From Algibacter mikhailovii (GTDB taxonomy: Bacteria > Bacteroidota > Bacteroidia > Flavobacteriales > Flavobacteriaceae), in assembly GCF_014651495.1 (NCBI RefSeq), contig NZ_BMWZ01000008.1:62001-126000 (forward strand): DNA of 64,000 bases. Direction: 5' to 3'. Shown in pieces: positions 28,281-37,294 of this stretch. Below the pieces are notes generated by a model. The model was given only the letters and a program-made list of their open reading frames with translations. It was not told the DNA's origin and did not search any database. The position numbers were made by a program, and so were the translations under genes. Numbering within the stretch: the first letter of the stretch is position 1; each line of letters starts with the position of its first letter.

Positions 28281-30230
28281 ATGAAATTAAAACATTTTTT
28301 TAGTTTAATTATTACTTTGTTTGTGCTAACTATGAATGGACAAACTGATGATGATGACGTATTATTTACAGTGGCAAATGAGCCGGTTTATGCTTCAGAA
28401 TTTATAAGAGTTTATAAAAAGAACCTTGATTTAGTTCAAGATGATTCTCAAAAAGATGTAGACGAATATTTAAAGCTTTTTAAAAGTTATAAATTGAAGT
28501 TGAAAGAGGCTGTTAGTTTGGGCTATAATGAAGAAGAAGCTTATCTAAAAGAATTGGAAGAATACAAGAAGGAATTAGCAAAAAATTATATTTCAGATCC
28601 GCAGGTGACAGATGATTTAGTTGCTGAAGCCTACGAGAGGACTTTAAATGAAGTCAATGCAAATCATATTTTGGTGAAGGTGTCTGCAGTGGCAAGCCCT
28701 GAAGATACTTTAGTTGCATATAACAAAATAGTAAGATTAAGAGAGCGCGCTTTAAAGGATGGTTTTGAAACGGTAAGAGAAGAAGTGCACAATGGAAAAA
28801 CTGTTTTTGGTGAAAAGTTAGGGTTTTTCAATGGCTTTAAAATGGTTTATAAATTTGAAAGTGTGGCCTACAATACTGAGGTTGGCGAAATTTCAATGCC
28901 TTTTAGAACACAATTTGGATATCATATCTTGAATGTCATCGATAAACGCAAATCTGAGGGGCAAGTTGATATAGCGCATATTATGACTGTAAAGAATGAA
29001 AAGGATACACTTGCAGAAAAGCCTGAGGTAAGAATTCAAGATATTTATAAAAAACTTTTGCAAGGGGAGAATTTTGAAGCCTTGGCTAAGCAATTTTCTG
29101 ATGATAAAAATTCAGCGCCAAAAGGAGGTAAATTAGGTTTGTTAAGCCGCGGTCAAGTGAGTGTGAAAGAGTTTGAAGACGCTGCTTTTAGTCTAGACAG
29201 TGTTGGAGATGTGTCTGAACCTTTTCAAACGAAGTTTGGATGGCATATTATAAAATTGCTTGAAAAAAAACCAGTTGGAGACTTTGAGAGCTTGAAACCA
29301 GAGTTAGTCAAAAAGGTAAAGCGAGATAGCAGATCTAAATTAATTGATGAGGCTCTTGTTATTGAACTCAAGAAAAAATACGATGTGTCAGACATTCGTC
29401 CGGACCTGACCTATTTTGAATCTATATTGAATGATGGCTATTTTGATAATTCATGGAAGTTACCTAATGATTTTACAGGAGATAAGACATTATTGTTAAT
29501 AGGGAACAGTGAGGTGCTTTTTCAAGATTTTGGAGACTATCTGTTTCGTACGATGCGTAATTCAAGAGAAAAGGAACCTTATAACATGTTATTGGCCAAG
29601 AAGTATGATGCATTTATAGGGAAACATCTTATTGCTTATCAAGAAGATAATCTGGAATATGAGAATGAGGAATTTGCCAGTATCTTAGCTGAATATAGAG
29701 ACGGCTTATTACTGTTTGAACTTATGGAAAATACAATTTGGAATTCAGCGAATAAAGATTCTTTAGGTATTCAAAATTACTATGAAGCGCATAAATTAGA
29801 TTATATTAATCCGGAGACGATTGATGCTGTTGTGGCAACTTCATCGAAACAAAAAACGTTAAAGAAGGTTACAAAGCTGTTGGACAAAGGGCTTGGGCTA
29901 GATGAAATCAAATCTTTAATCAACAGTAATGAGAAGGTAGAGGTCATATTTACTTCAGATGTTATGGATGCTACACACCAAGCACTTCCAAAGGATTTGG
30001 TGTTTAAAGAGGGAATTTCAAAAATTTACAAGCATAACGAAGCTTATGTTATAGTTCAAATTAAGGAAGTTTTCCCGAGTTCTCAGAAAACATTAGAAGA
30101 GGCAAAAGGGTCTGTAATAAGTGATTATCAAACAGATAAAGAAGAAAAATGGCTTATTGAATTGGAAGCCAAATATAAAGTTGAAATTAATGAACCCGTT
30201 TTTAATAAAGTAAAATCAGAACTTAAATAA
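28281..30230 (+). CDS. Periplasmic peptidyl-prolyl isomerase with two parvulin domains
   Basis: A 649-residue exported SurA-like foldase. Signal peptide residues 1-20 (LFVLTMNG-Q). The N-terminal chaperone helices span 25-120. Two parvulin (PpiC) domains follow: about 127-225 (NHILVKVSAV to FGYHILNVIDKRKSEG) and 228-335 (AHIMTVKNEKD to FGWHIIKLLEKKPVG). The last 300 residues are helical and less conserved, with a further partial rotamase-like stretch near 510-600. SurA-type proteins escort outer-membrane proteins across the periplasm. It is the first of three foldase genes in a row, with five bases to the next. Confidence 0.88.
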   Translation: MKLKHFFSLIITLFVLTMNGQTDDDDVLFTVANEPVYASEFIRVYKKNLDLVQDDSQKDVDEYLKLFKSYKLKLKEAVSLGYNEEEAYLKELEEYKKELAKNYISDPQVTDDLVAEAYERTLNEVNANHILVKVSAVASPEDTLVAYNKIVRLRERALKDGFETVREEVHNGKTVFGEKLGFFNGFKMVYKFESVAYNTEVGEISMPFRTQFGYHILNVIDKRKSEGQVDIAHIMTVKNEKDTLAEKPEVRIQDIYKKLLQGENFEALAKQFSDDKNSAPKGGKLGLLSRGQVSVKEFEDAAFSLDSVGDVSEPFQTKFGWHIIKLLEKKPVGDFESLKPELVKKVKRDSRSKLIDEALVIELKKKYDVSDIRPDLTYFESILNDGYFDNSWKLPNDFTGDKTLLLIGNSEVLFQDFGDYLFRTMRNSREKEPYNMLLAKKYDAFIGKHLIAYQEDNLEYENEEFASILAEYRDGLLLFELMENTIWNSANKDSLGIQNYYEAHKLDYINPETIDAVVATSSKQKTLKKVTKLLDKGLGLDEIKSLINSNEKVEVIFTSDVMDATHQALPKDLVFKEGISKIYKHNEAYVIVQIKEVFPSSQKTLEEAKGSVISDYQTDKEEKWLIELEAKYKVEINEPVFNKVKSELK

Positions 30231-30235
30231 ATATC

Positions 30236-31087
30236 GTGCAAAGTAGAGCTGTTTTATTGGTGTTAGTTTTAGTGGTTTATTCATGTGATTATTTAAAAAA
30301 ATCGGATGATGAAGCACCTGTCGCACGCGTAAATGAAACCTATTTATATCAAGACGATATTATGGATTTGGTGCCTTTTAATGCTTCGCCGGCAGATAGT
30401 GCTTTAATCGTTCAAAATTTTATCAATAAATGGGCTACTCAGCAGCTTTTAGTTGATGGTGCAGCGCTTAATTTAGGTGAACAGAAGCAACAAGCTTTTA
30501 ATAATTTAGTAGATCAATACAAGAAGGATTTATATACTAAAGCCTATTTAGAAGAACTTGTAAAGCGAAGTATTGATACGGCTTTAACATTAAAAGAGGC
30601 AGAAGTATATTATGAAAATAACAAAGAGGTTTTTAAACTAAATGAAGAATTGCTTAAGTTTAGATATATCCATGTTGATGAAAATATTATCAATTATAAA
30701 AATGTAAAGGAGCGGTTTCAGCGTTTTGATAACGAGGATAAAAAAATTCTAGATTCTATATCCATTCAATTCAAATCCTATTCTTTTAATGACTCTATTT
30801 GGATAAAGTTAAGTCACGTTATTAAGAAAATTTCAGTAGTAACTCCTGAAAACAAAAAACAACTGTTAAAAAAATCTAATTTTGTACAACTCAAAGATTC
30901 ATTAGGAGTATATTTGATGCAAATAAATGATGTCCTTTTTAGAAATGAGACTGCGCCATTAGAGTATGTTAAACCAACTATTCGTCAAATAGTTATTAAC
31001 AAACGAAAACTTGAACTTATAAAGAAAATAGAAAAAGATATCACTAAAGATGCCATTAAAAACAAACAATTTGAGATATATAATTAA
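30236..31087 (+). CDS. Peptidyl-prolyl isomerase-like lipoprotein
   Basis: A 283-residue lipoprotein starting at GTG 30236, five bases after the previous stop. The leader LLVLVLVVYSC gives a lipidated cysteine near residue 17. The N-terminal part resembles a SurA/PrsA chaperone region (APVARVNETYLYQDDIMDLV, FINKWATQQLLVDGAALNLG). The segment where a parvulin domain should lie (about 125-250) lacks the usual FGYH/FGWH ending, so catalysis is doubtful; it is probably a chaperone only. It sits between two full foldases and should act with them in outer-membrane protein biogenesis. Confidence 0.75.
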   Translation: MQSRAVLLVLVLVVYSCDYLKKSDDEAPVARVNETYLYQDDIMDLVPFNASPADSALIVQNFINKWATQQLLVDGAALNLGEQKQQAFNNLVDQYKKDLYTKAYLEELVKRSIDTALTLKEAEVYYENNKEVFKLNEELLKFRYIHVDENIINYKNVKERFQRFDNEDKKILDSISIQFKSYSFNDSIWIKLSHVIKKISVVTPENKKQLLKKSNFVQLKDSLGVYLMQINDVLFRNETAPLEYVKPTIRQIVINKRKLELIKKIEKDITKDAIKNKQFEIYN

Positions 31088-32507
31088 CCTAACTAAAGTG
31101 TTGGGTCTAAGTTTTGTTTTGCTTTTTGTAAATCTGGGTTATGCTCAAGAAATTATAGAAGACACAGCAGAGGTTGAAGAAGCTAATAAGAAAGTTGATA
31201 CTACAAAAACAAAAAATGCGAAAAAAGTTGATGGAGTTGCCGCGGTTGTAGGTGATTACATTGTTTTAGATTCCGATATAGATAAAACATTTCTTCAGCT
31301 TAAAGCACAAGGTGTTAACACAGATGAAATTGAATCTTGTCAATTATTTGGGAAATTACTTGAAGATAAATTGTATGCTCACCATGCTATTCAAGATAGT
31401 ATCTTAATTCCTGATTCTGAAATTAGGAGAAATGTTGATTATCAAATACAGCAATTTTTACAACAAACTAATGGCTCAATGGAAAAACTCCTAGCAGTAT
31501 ATAATAAGGAGGATGAGGCAAGTTTTAGAGAAGAAATGTTTGAAATCAATAAGGCAAACATGTTGGCGCAAAGAATGCAAGCAAAAATTGTTGAAGAAAT
31601 AGAAATAACGCCAGAAGAAGTAAGAACATTTTTTAAAAAAATACCAGAGGAAGAGCGACCAACTTTTGGTACAGAACTTAAGGTAGCACAAATAGTTGCC
31701 GAGCCAAAAATATCAGAAGAAGAAAGACAAAAAGTTATAGACCGTTTAAAACAATTTAAAGCTGATATTTTGGAAAATGGAGCAAGCTTTAGGTCTAAAG
31801 CTGTTTTGTATTCTGAAGATCCGGGTTCAGCAAGTCGAGGAGGAAAGTATACACTAAACCGAAAAAAACCACAAATGGTTAAGGAGTTTAGAGAAGTGGC
31901 TTTTTCTCTGCAGGAAGGAGAGATATCAGAACCTTTTAAAAGTGACTTTGGATACCACATCATAATGCTTGAAAAAATAAGAGGACAAGAGTATGACGTG
32001 GCTCATATATTATTATCACCAAAAGTATCTAGCGCAGCCGTAAAAGAGGCCAAAGAAAGACTGGAGGGGGTAAGAAAAAAAATTACAGATAGTATTATTT
32101 CTTTTTCTGATGCAGCAAAAGAAGTTAGTGATGAAAAAGAGACTAGAAATGATGGCGGTCAATTAATTAATCCTACAACTCAGGATTATAATTTTGAATT
32201 GACCAGGATGGATCCTGAATTGTATGCACAAATACAAAATTTGAAAGATGGGGAAATCAGTTTAGTACTGCGAGAAGAGGATAGAACCGGTAAGGTAAAG
32301 TTTAAGTTACTAAGAGTCACCGATAGAATTGATGAACACACAGCCGATTATGCGCGAGATTATTTAAAAATTAAGCAATTGGCCTTAGAAGAGAAAAAGA
32401 TTAAAGCGATAGAAGATTGGCAAGAATCGCATATTGTTGATACATATATAAAAATAAGTGGCGACTATAGGGATTGTGATTTTACAGGTAATTGGTTAAA
32501 GAAGTAA
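31050..32507 (+). CDS. SurA-type periplasmic peptidyl-prolyl isomerase
   Basis: A 485-residue exported foldase, the closest of the three to SurA. Hydrophobic leader at about residues 14-32 ending GYAQ. The SurA N-terminal domain runs from about 58 (KKVDGVAAVVGDYIVLDSDI) to 190. The first parvulin domain is 207-315 (GTELKVAQIVAEP to FGYHIIMLEKIRGQ) and the second about 316-425 (YDVAHILLSPKVSSA to FKLLRVTD). The ATG at 31050 overlaps the previous gene by 38 bases; a TTG at 31071 would also leave a full signal peptide. The following MoxR gene starts seven bases after the stop. Confidence 0.88.
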   Translation: MPLKTNNLRYIINLTKVLGLSFVLLFVNLGYAQEIIEDTAEVEEANKKVDTTKTKNAKKVDGVAAVVGDYIVLDSDIDKTFLQLKAQGVNTDEIESCQLFGKLLEDKLYAHHAIQDSILIPDSEIRRNVDYQIQQFLQQTNGSMEKLLAVYNKEDEASFREEMFEINKANMLAQRMQAKIVEEIEITPEEVRTFFKKIPEEERPTFGTELKVAQIVAEPKISEEERQKVIDRLKQFKADILENGASFRSKAVLYSEDPGSASRGGKYTLNRKKPQMVKEFREVAFSLQEGEISEPFKSDFGYHIIMLEKIRGQEYDVAHILLSPKVSSAAVKEAKERLEGVRKKITDSIISFSDAAKEVSDEKETRNDGGQLINPTTQDYNFELTRMDPELYAQIQNLKDGEISLVLREEDRTGKVKFKLLRVTDRIDEHTADYARDYLKIKQLALEEKKIKAIEDWQESHIVDTYIKISGDYRDCDFTGNWLKK

Positions 32508-32513
32508 ACATAT

Positions 32514-33467
32514 ATGTCTGACGTAGCTGCCATTGAAAAATTTGTAAAGCAATTTCAAAGTTTAAAAGATGAAATTGCCAAGGTTATAATTGGTCAAGAC
32601 CAAGTTGTTAACGAGATTTTGATTTCAATTTTTTCTGGCGGTCATTCCTTATTAATAGGCGTGCCCGGTTTAGCAAAAACATTAATGGTGAATACTATTG
32701 CTCAAGCATTAGGTCTTGACTTCAAACGTATTCAGTTTACGCCAGATTTAATGCCAAGTGATATTTTGGGTAGTGAAATATTAGATGAGGATCGTCATTT
32801 TAAGTTTATAAAAGGCCCCATTTTTTCTAATATTATATTAGCCGATGAAATAAATAGAACACCGCCTAAAACGCAGGCAGCCTTATTAGAAGCTATGCAA
32901 GAGCGGGCTGTAACGGTTGCGGGTCATCATTATAAATTAAGCTTACCTTATTTTGTTTTAGCCACTCAAAACCCTATTGAGCAGGAAGGGACTTACCCAT
33001 TACCTGAAGCTCAATTAGACCGGTTTATGTTTGCTATAAATTTAGACTATCCTACGTTTAAGGAGGAAGTTGAAGTGGTTAAAGCAACTACCAATGATGC
33101 TCCAGCGAAAGTGTCCGCCTTATTTTCGGCACAAGAAATTGTGGATATTCAACATTTAATTAGACGCATTCCCGTAGCCGATAATGTCATTGAATATGCT
33201 GTAGCAATGGTTGGCAAAACAAGACCAAATACAAAGGCAGCAGCCGATTTAGTAAAAACTTATGTAGATTGGGGCGCAGGTCCTAGGGCTTCGCAAAATC
33301 TCATACTTGCAGCAAAAACGCACGCGGCAATTCAAGGGAAATTTTCTCCAGATATTGAAGATGTGCAAGCGGTGGCACAAGGTATTTTACTTCATAGAAT
33401 TATTAAGAACTACAAAGCTGAGGCCGAAGGTATTTCGGAAGAACAAATTATTAAAAGCCTATTTTAA
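32514..33467 (+). CDS. MoxR-family AAA+ ATPase
   Basis: A 317-residue cytosolic AAA+ protein of the MoxR group, which acts as a chaperone-like assembly factor. Walker A appears as GVPGLAKTLM, the form usual for MoxR, and Walker B as ILADEINRTPPKTQAALLEAM. ATQNPIEQEGTYPLPEAQLDRF is the sensor region. MoxR genes normally sit beside DUF58 and von Willebrand-factor genes; here none follows, and the gene instead closes the foldase operon. Its partner may be elsewhere. A functional link with periplasmic foldases is an inference from position only. Confidence 0.92.
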   Translation: MSDVAAIEKFVKQFQSLKDEIAKVIIGQDQVVNEILISIFSGGHSLLIGVPGLAKTLMVNTIAQALGLDFKRIQFTPDLMPSDILGSEILDEDRHFKFIKGPIFSNIILADEINRTPPKTQAALLEAMQERAVTVAGHHYKLSLPYFVLATQNPIEQEGTYPLPEAQLDRFMFAINLDYPTFKEEVEVVKATTNDAPAKVSALFSAQEIVDIQHLIRRIPVADNVIEYAVAMVGKTRPNTKAAADLVKTYVDWGAGPRASQNLILAAKTHAAIQGKFSPDIEDVQAVAQGILLHRIIKNYKAEAEGISEEQIIKSLF

Positions 33468-34181
33468 TAAGCGCTAAATGTCTATTGTTTGTTGAAGTAA
33501 TACATGTTAAGGTCTAGTTTGTTCTTTTTGATCTAAACCCATCCTTTAAATTTTCGCTACGCCATTCTGGAATATAGTTATAGTAGGTGTTAAATAGTCT
33601 ATCTGTTTTTTATTCACACAAGGTAAATTACCGTTCCCTGTAGTCCAGAAAAACACATTTTCTTCTGGTGAGTAAAACTTAAAGCCATCAATATTATATT
33701 CTGTAAATGACGTGATTGTTTTGGTGTTTTTTTCTGGAATAATAATAGTTCTTATGGAGAATACGCATATGCTATTAGCAAAAGAATTTTTGATTGTATT
33801 ACTTTTAATAATAAATAAAAAGATTTAGATTTCTCGAAATGCAACGAAAAAGAAATCCGAAATTTAAGCTGGAAAAAAAATATAAATCCAACTAATGAGA
33901 ATCAAAAGCATTCCAATAGGCTTGAAATACAAACATAAAGATTAATATTTGATAACATTATTGTTAATTCGTCAATTTTTACGAATAATTGGTGAAAAAA
34001 ATCGAATCATATTTATTTTTAATGCTACTATAATAATTAAGTATAAATTGAATTCTTATTGGCTTTAGAATTATTAGAACTTTGTATAAATTTTGTAATT
34101 TGCAAAACTGAAAAATAAATGCATTAATTACTGCATTTAAACTTTACATTAAGTATTAAAAAGAATTCTATTATAAATTTT
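33468..34181. other. Gene-free interval between the MoxR and AcnB genes
   Basis: 714 bases without an intact gene. The left part holds the frameshifted remnant. The rest, 33830 to 34181, is very AT-rich with stop codons in all frames and presumably carries the acnB promoter and leader, but I find no TTG/TAnnTTTG pair with correct spacing. Confidence 0.6.
33514..33825 (-). pseudogene. Remnant of a protein-coding gene, frameshifted and without a start
   Basis: On the minus strand a frame without ATG, GTG or TTG near its beginning runs from about 33825 and reads protein-like text (RTIIIPEKNTKTITSFTEYN, then GFKFYSPEENVFFWTTGNGN and LPCVNKK). At the six-base T run 33606-33611 this frame turns to less likely text and stops at 33546. 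A second frame continues as TDRLFNTYYNYIPEWRSENL and KDGFRSKRTN, ending at TAG 33514-33516. One extra base in the run would join the two. The ending recalls C-termini of large multi-pass glycan-related membrane proteins of Bacteroidota, but the identity is weak. Either a decayed gene or a sequencing homopolymer error combined with truncation. Confidence 0.55.
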
Positions 34182-36959
34182 ATGAACATTTACAACGACT
34201 ACATTAAGGAGATCGAAGAACGAAAAGCTCTAGGACTTCATCCAAAGCCAATTGATGGTGCTGAATTACTTAGCAAGATCATTGAGCAAATTAAAGATTT
34301 AGATAATGAGTATAGGGAAGATTCTCTTAACTTTTTTATTTACAATGTATTACCTGGAACTACGAGCGCTGCTGGTGTAAAAGCGAAGTTTTTAAAAGAG
34401 ATTATTTTAGGAGAAACAGTTGTTAAAGAGATTACGCCAACGTTTGCTTTTGAGCAGTTATCACACATGAAAGGTGGTCCATCTGTAGAAGTGTTGTTAG
34501 ATTTAGCATTGGGAGATAATATTGAAATCGCTAAGGAAGCTGCCGCGGTTTTAAAGACGCAAGTTTTCTTATATGAAGCTGATACAACACGTTTAGAAGA
34601 GGCATTAAAAAATGGAAGCGAAATAGCAAAAGATATTATTGAAAGTTACGCAAAAGCTGAATTCTTCACAAAGCTTCCTGAGATTGATGAAGAGATTCAA
34701 GTAGTGACTTATATTGCTGGTATTGGAGATATTTCTACAGATTTATTGTCTCCAGGTGGTGATGCCCATTCTAGGTCAGATCGTGAATTACACGGGCAAT
34801 GTTTATTTGAGCATAATAAAGACATGCAAAATGAGTTGTTGGCTTTAAAAGAAAAGCACCCGGATAAGCGTGTGATGCTAATTGCTGAAAAAGGAACCAT
34901 GGGTGTGGGATCTTCAAGAATGTCAGGTGTGAACAATGTGGCGTTATGGACCGGGATTGAGTCTAGTCCTTATGTACCGTTTATTAATATAGCGCCGGTA
35001 ATTGCAGGAACAAATGGTATATCTCCTATTTTCTTAACTACTGTTGGTGTAACGGGAGGAATTGGTTTAGATCTTAAAAACTGGGTAAAGCAAAAGGATG
35101 CCGACGGGAATACTATTGTAGATGAAGATGGTGAACCTATTTTGAAGGAAACTTATTCTGTTAAAACAGGAACAGTTCTTACCATTAATACTAAAGAAAA
35201 GAAGCTTTATAACGGAGATGAGGAATTAAAAGATATTTCTGCAGCATTCACGCCTCAGAAAATGGAGTTTATGAAAGCAGGTGGGTCTTACGCAGTTGTT
35301 TTCGGTAAGAAGTTACAAACGTTTGCTGCTAAAACTTTAGGAATTGAAGTACCTCAAGTTTATGCGCCTTCAAAAGAAATTACAGTTGAAGGTCAAGGAC
35401 TAACGGCAGTAGAAAAAATATTTAATAAAAATGCGGTTGGTACTACACCAGGTAAAACATTACATGCAGGTTCTGATGTGCGTGTAGAGGTTAACATTGT
35501 AGGGTCTCAAGATACCACAGGGTTAATGACATCTCAAGAATTAGAAATGATGGCTGCAACCGTTATCTCCCCAATTGTTGATGGTGCCTACCAATCTGGG
35601 TGTCATACTGCTTCAGTATGGGATGATAAATCAAAAGCGAATATCCCAAGATTGATGCAGTTTATGAACGATTTTGGTTTGATTACAGGTCGTGATCCTA
35701 AAGGAAAATATTTTCCTATGACCGATGTTATCCACAAAGTATTGAATGATATTACAGTTGGTGATTGGGATATTATAATCGGAGGAGATTCGCACACACG
35801 TATGTCCAAAGGTGTTGCTTTTGGAGCAGATTCAGGAACGGTAGCGTTAGCATTAGCCACAGGAGAGGCAACTATGCCAATTCCAGAATCAGTAAAAGTA
35901 ACCTTTAAAGGTGAAATGAAACCTTATATGGATTTCCGTGATGTTGTGCACGCCACGCAGCAACAAATGTTAAAGCAGTTTGGTGGTGAAAATGTATTCC
36001 AAGGTAGAATTATTGAGGTTCACATAGGGACATTAACGGCAGATCAAGCCTTTACTTTTACAGATTGGACAGCAGAAATGAAAGCTAAAGCTTCTATCTG
36101 TATTTCTGAAGATGAGACCTTAATTGAGTCTTTAGAGATTGCAAAAGGACGTATCCAGATCATGATTGAAAAGGGTATGGATAACAAAAAGCAAGTGCTT
36201 CAAGGCTTGGTTGATAAGGCTAATACCCGTATAACAGAGCTTAAAACTGGAATAAAGCCATCGTTAAGACCAGATGCAAATGCGAAATATCATGCTGAAG
36301 TTATTATTGATTTAGATGAAATTGTTGAACCAATGATTGCTGATCCAGATGTAAATAACGAAGACGTTTCTAAACGTTATACTCACGATACCATTAGACC
36401 ATTATCATATTATGGAGGTACCAAAAAAGTAGATTTAGGATTTGTAGGATCTTGTATGGTTCATAAGGGTGATATGAAAATATTAGCTCAAATGTTAAAG
36501 AATATTGAGGCTCAAAAGGGTAAAGTAGAATTTAATGCACCTTTGGTTGTTGCTCCTCCAACATATAATATTGTTGATGAGTTAAAAGAAGAAGGCGATT
36601 GGGAAGTTTTACAGAAGTACTCAGGATTTGAATTTGATGATAGTGCACCTAAAGGTTTAGCACGTACTAAATATGAAAATATGCTTTATTTAGAGCGTCC
36701 GGGATGTAATCTTTGTATGGGTAACCAAGAAAAAGCGGAGCCTGGAGATACAGTTATGGCAACTTCTACACGTTTATTCCAAGGAAGAGTTGTTAAAGAT
36801 TCTGGTGAGAAAAAAGGGGAATCTCTATTGTCATCAACGCCTGTTGTTGTACTTTCTACAGTTTTAGGTAGAACACCTACCTTAGAAGAGTATGAGGCTG
36901 CTGTTGAGGGTATTGTGTTAACTAAGTTTAAACCATCTCAAAAGCAATTAGTGAGATAG
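34182..36959 (+). CDS. acnB: Bifunctional aconitate hydratase 2 / 2-methylisocitrate dehydratase
   Basis: A 925-residue AcnB-type aconitase interconverting citrate and isocitrate in the TCA cycle and able to act on 2-methylisocitrate. The N-terminal HEAT-like domain (1-160, with SHMKGGPSVEVLLDLAL) is specific to AcnB. The 4Fe-4S ligands come from GSCMVHKG and the pair in RPGCNLCMGNQ near the C-terminus. The active-site region GGDSHTRMSKGVAFGADSGTV is intact. It is longer than the roughly 865-residue E. coli enzyme. A mitochondrial-type aconitase gene follows it. Confidence 0.95.
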   Translation: MNIYNDYIKEIEERKALGLHPKPIDGAELLSKIIEQIKDLDNEYREDSLNFFIYNVLPGTTSAAGVKAKFLKEIILGETVVKEITPTFAFEQLSHMKGGPSVEVLLDLALGDNIEIAKEAAAVLKTQVFLYEADTTRLEEALKNGSEIAKDIIESYAKAEFFTKLPEIDEEIQVVTYIAGIGDISTDLLSPGGDAHSRSDRELHGQCLFEHNKDMQNELLALKEKHPDKRVMLIAEKGTMGVGSSRMSGVNNVALWTGIESSPYVPFINIAPVIAGTNGISPIFLTTVGVTGGIGLDLKNWVKQKDADGNTIVDEDGEPILKETYSVKTGTVLTINTKEKKLYNGDEELKDISAAFTPQKMEFMKAGGSYAVVFGKKLQTFAAKTLGIEVPQVYAPSKEITVEGQGLTAVEKIFNKNAVGTTPGKTLHAGSDVRVEVNIVGSQDTTGLMTSQELEMMAATVISPIVDGAYQSGCHTASVWDDKSKANIPRLMQFMNDFGLITGRDPKGKYFPMTDVIHKVLNDITVGDWDIIIGGDSHTRMSKGVAFGADSGTVALALATGEATMPIPESVKVTFKGEMKPYMDFRDVVHATQQQMLKQFGGENVFQGRIIEVHIGTLTADQAFTFTDWTAEMKAKASICISEDETLIESLEIAKGRIQIMIEKGMDNKKQVLQGLVDKANTRITELKTGIKPSLRPDANAKYHAEVIIDLDEIVEPMIADPDVNNEDVSKRYTHDTIRPLSYYGGTKKVDLGFVGSCMVHKGDMKILAQMLKNIEAQKGKVEFNAPLVVAPPTYNIVDELKEEGDWEVLQKYSGFEFDDSAPKGLARTKYENMLYLERPGCNLCMGNQEKAEPGDTVMATSTRLFQGRVVKDSGEKKGESLLSSTPVVVLSTVLGRTPTLEEYEAAVEGIVLTKFKPSQKQLVR

Positions 36960-37294
36960 TATTTAGAAGATAAAATAGTAGTGTAAAAGTCCGAGTCTTA
37001 TGATTCGGACTTTTTTTATCTTAATTTAAATTAATTTTAGTTCTAGACCTGAACTTATTTCTCAACCTAATGAGGCTTTCTTTACTCAATTCCGGCGTTA
37101 TCTTTCCGGATAAAACCATAACAAACCTGAACTCTTCCTTATTAGTTCCATTAAGATTTAAATAGGTAAAGCCCTAGTTCTTTTTTTAACTTTTTAATAA
37201 GCTAGAAGATGACAGGTTCTGTTTTTCAATCATTTACATATTTTGTATCTTAGGGAGCATTTAAAAAGGAAAACAATAAAAATATAATAGACGT
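36960..37294. other. Intergenic region between the two aconitase genes
   Basis: 335 bases. The first 60 hold the acnB terminator. The remainder shows no open frame of note; it should hold the promoter of the second aconitase. TACATATTTTGTATC at about 37235 is promoter-like but not a clean TAnnTTTG. Confidence 0.5.
36986..37019 (+). terminator. Terminator after acnB
   Basis: Arms AAGTCCGA and TCGGACTT around a short loop, followed by seven T. It lies 27 bases past the acnB stop and separates the two aconitase genes, so they are transcribed independently. Confidence 0.9.

Noticed and set aside
31442-31963. 173-codon frame antisense to the SurA-type gene
   Set aside because: It lies wholly inside a well-supported gene, has a Ser/Leu/Cys-rich composition typical of reverse-strand shadow frames, and matches no family I know.
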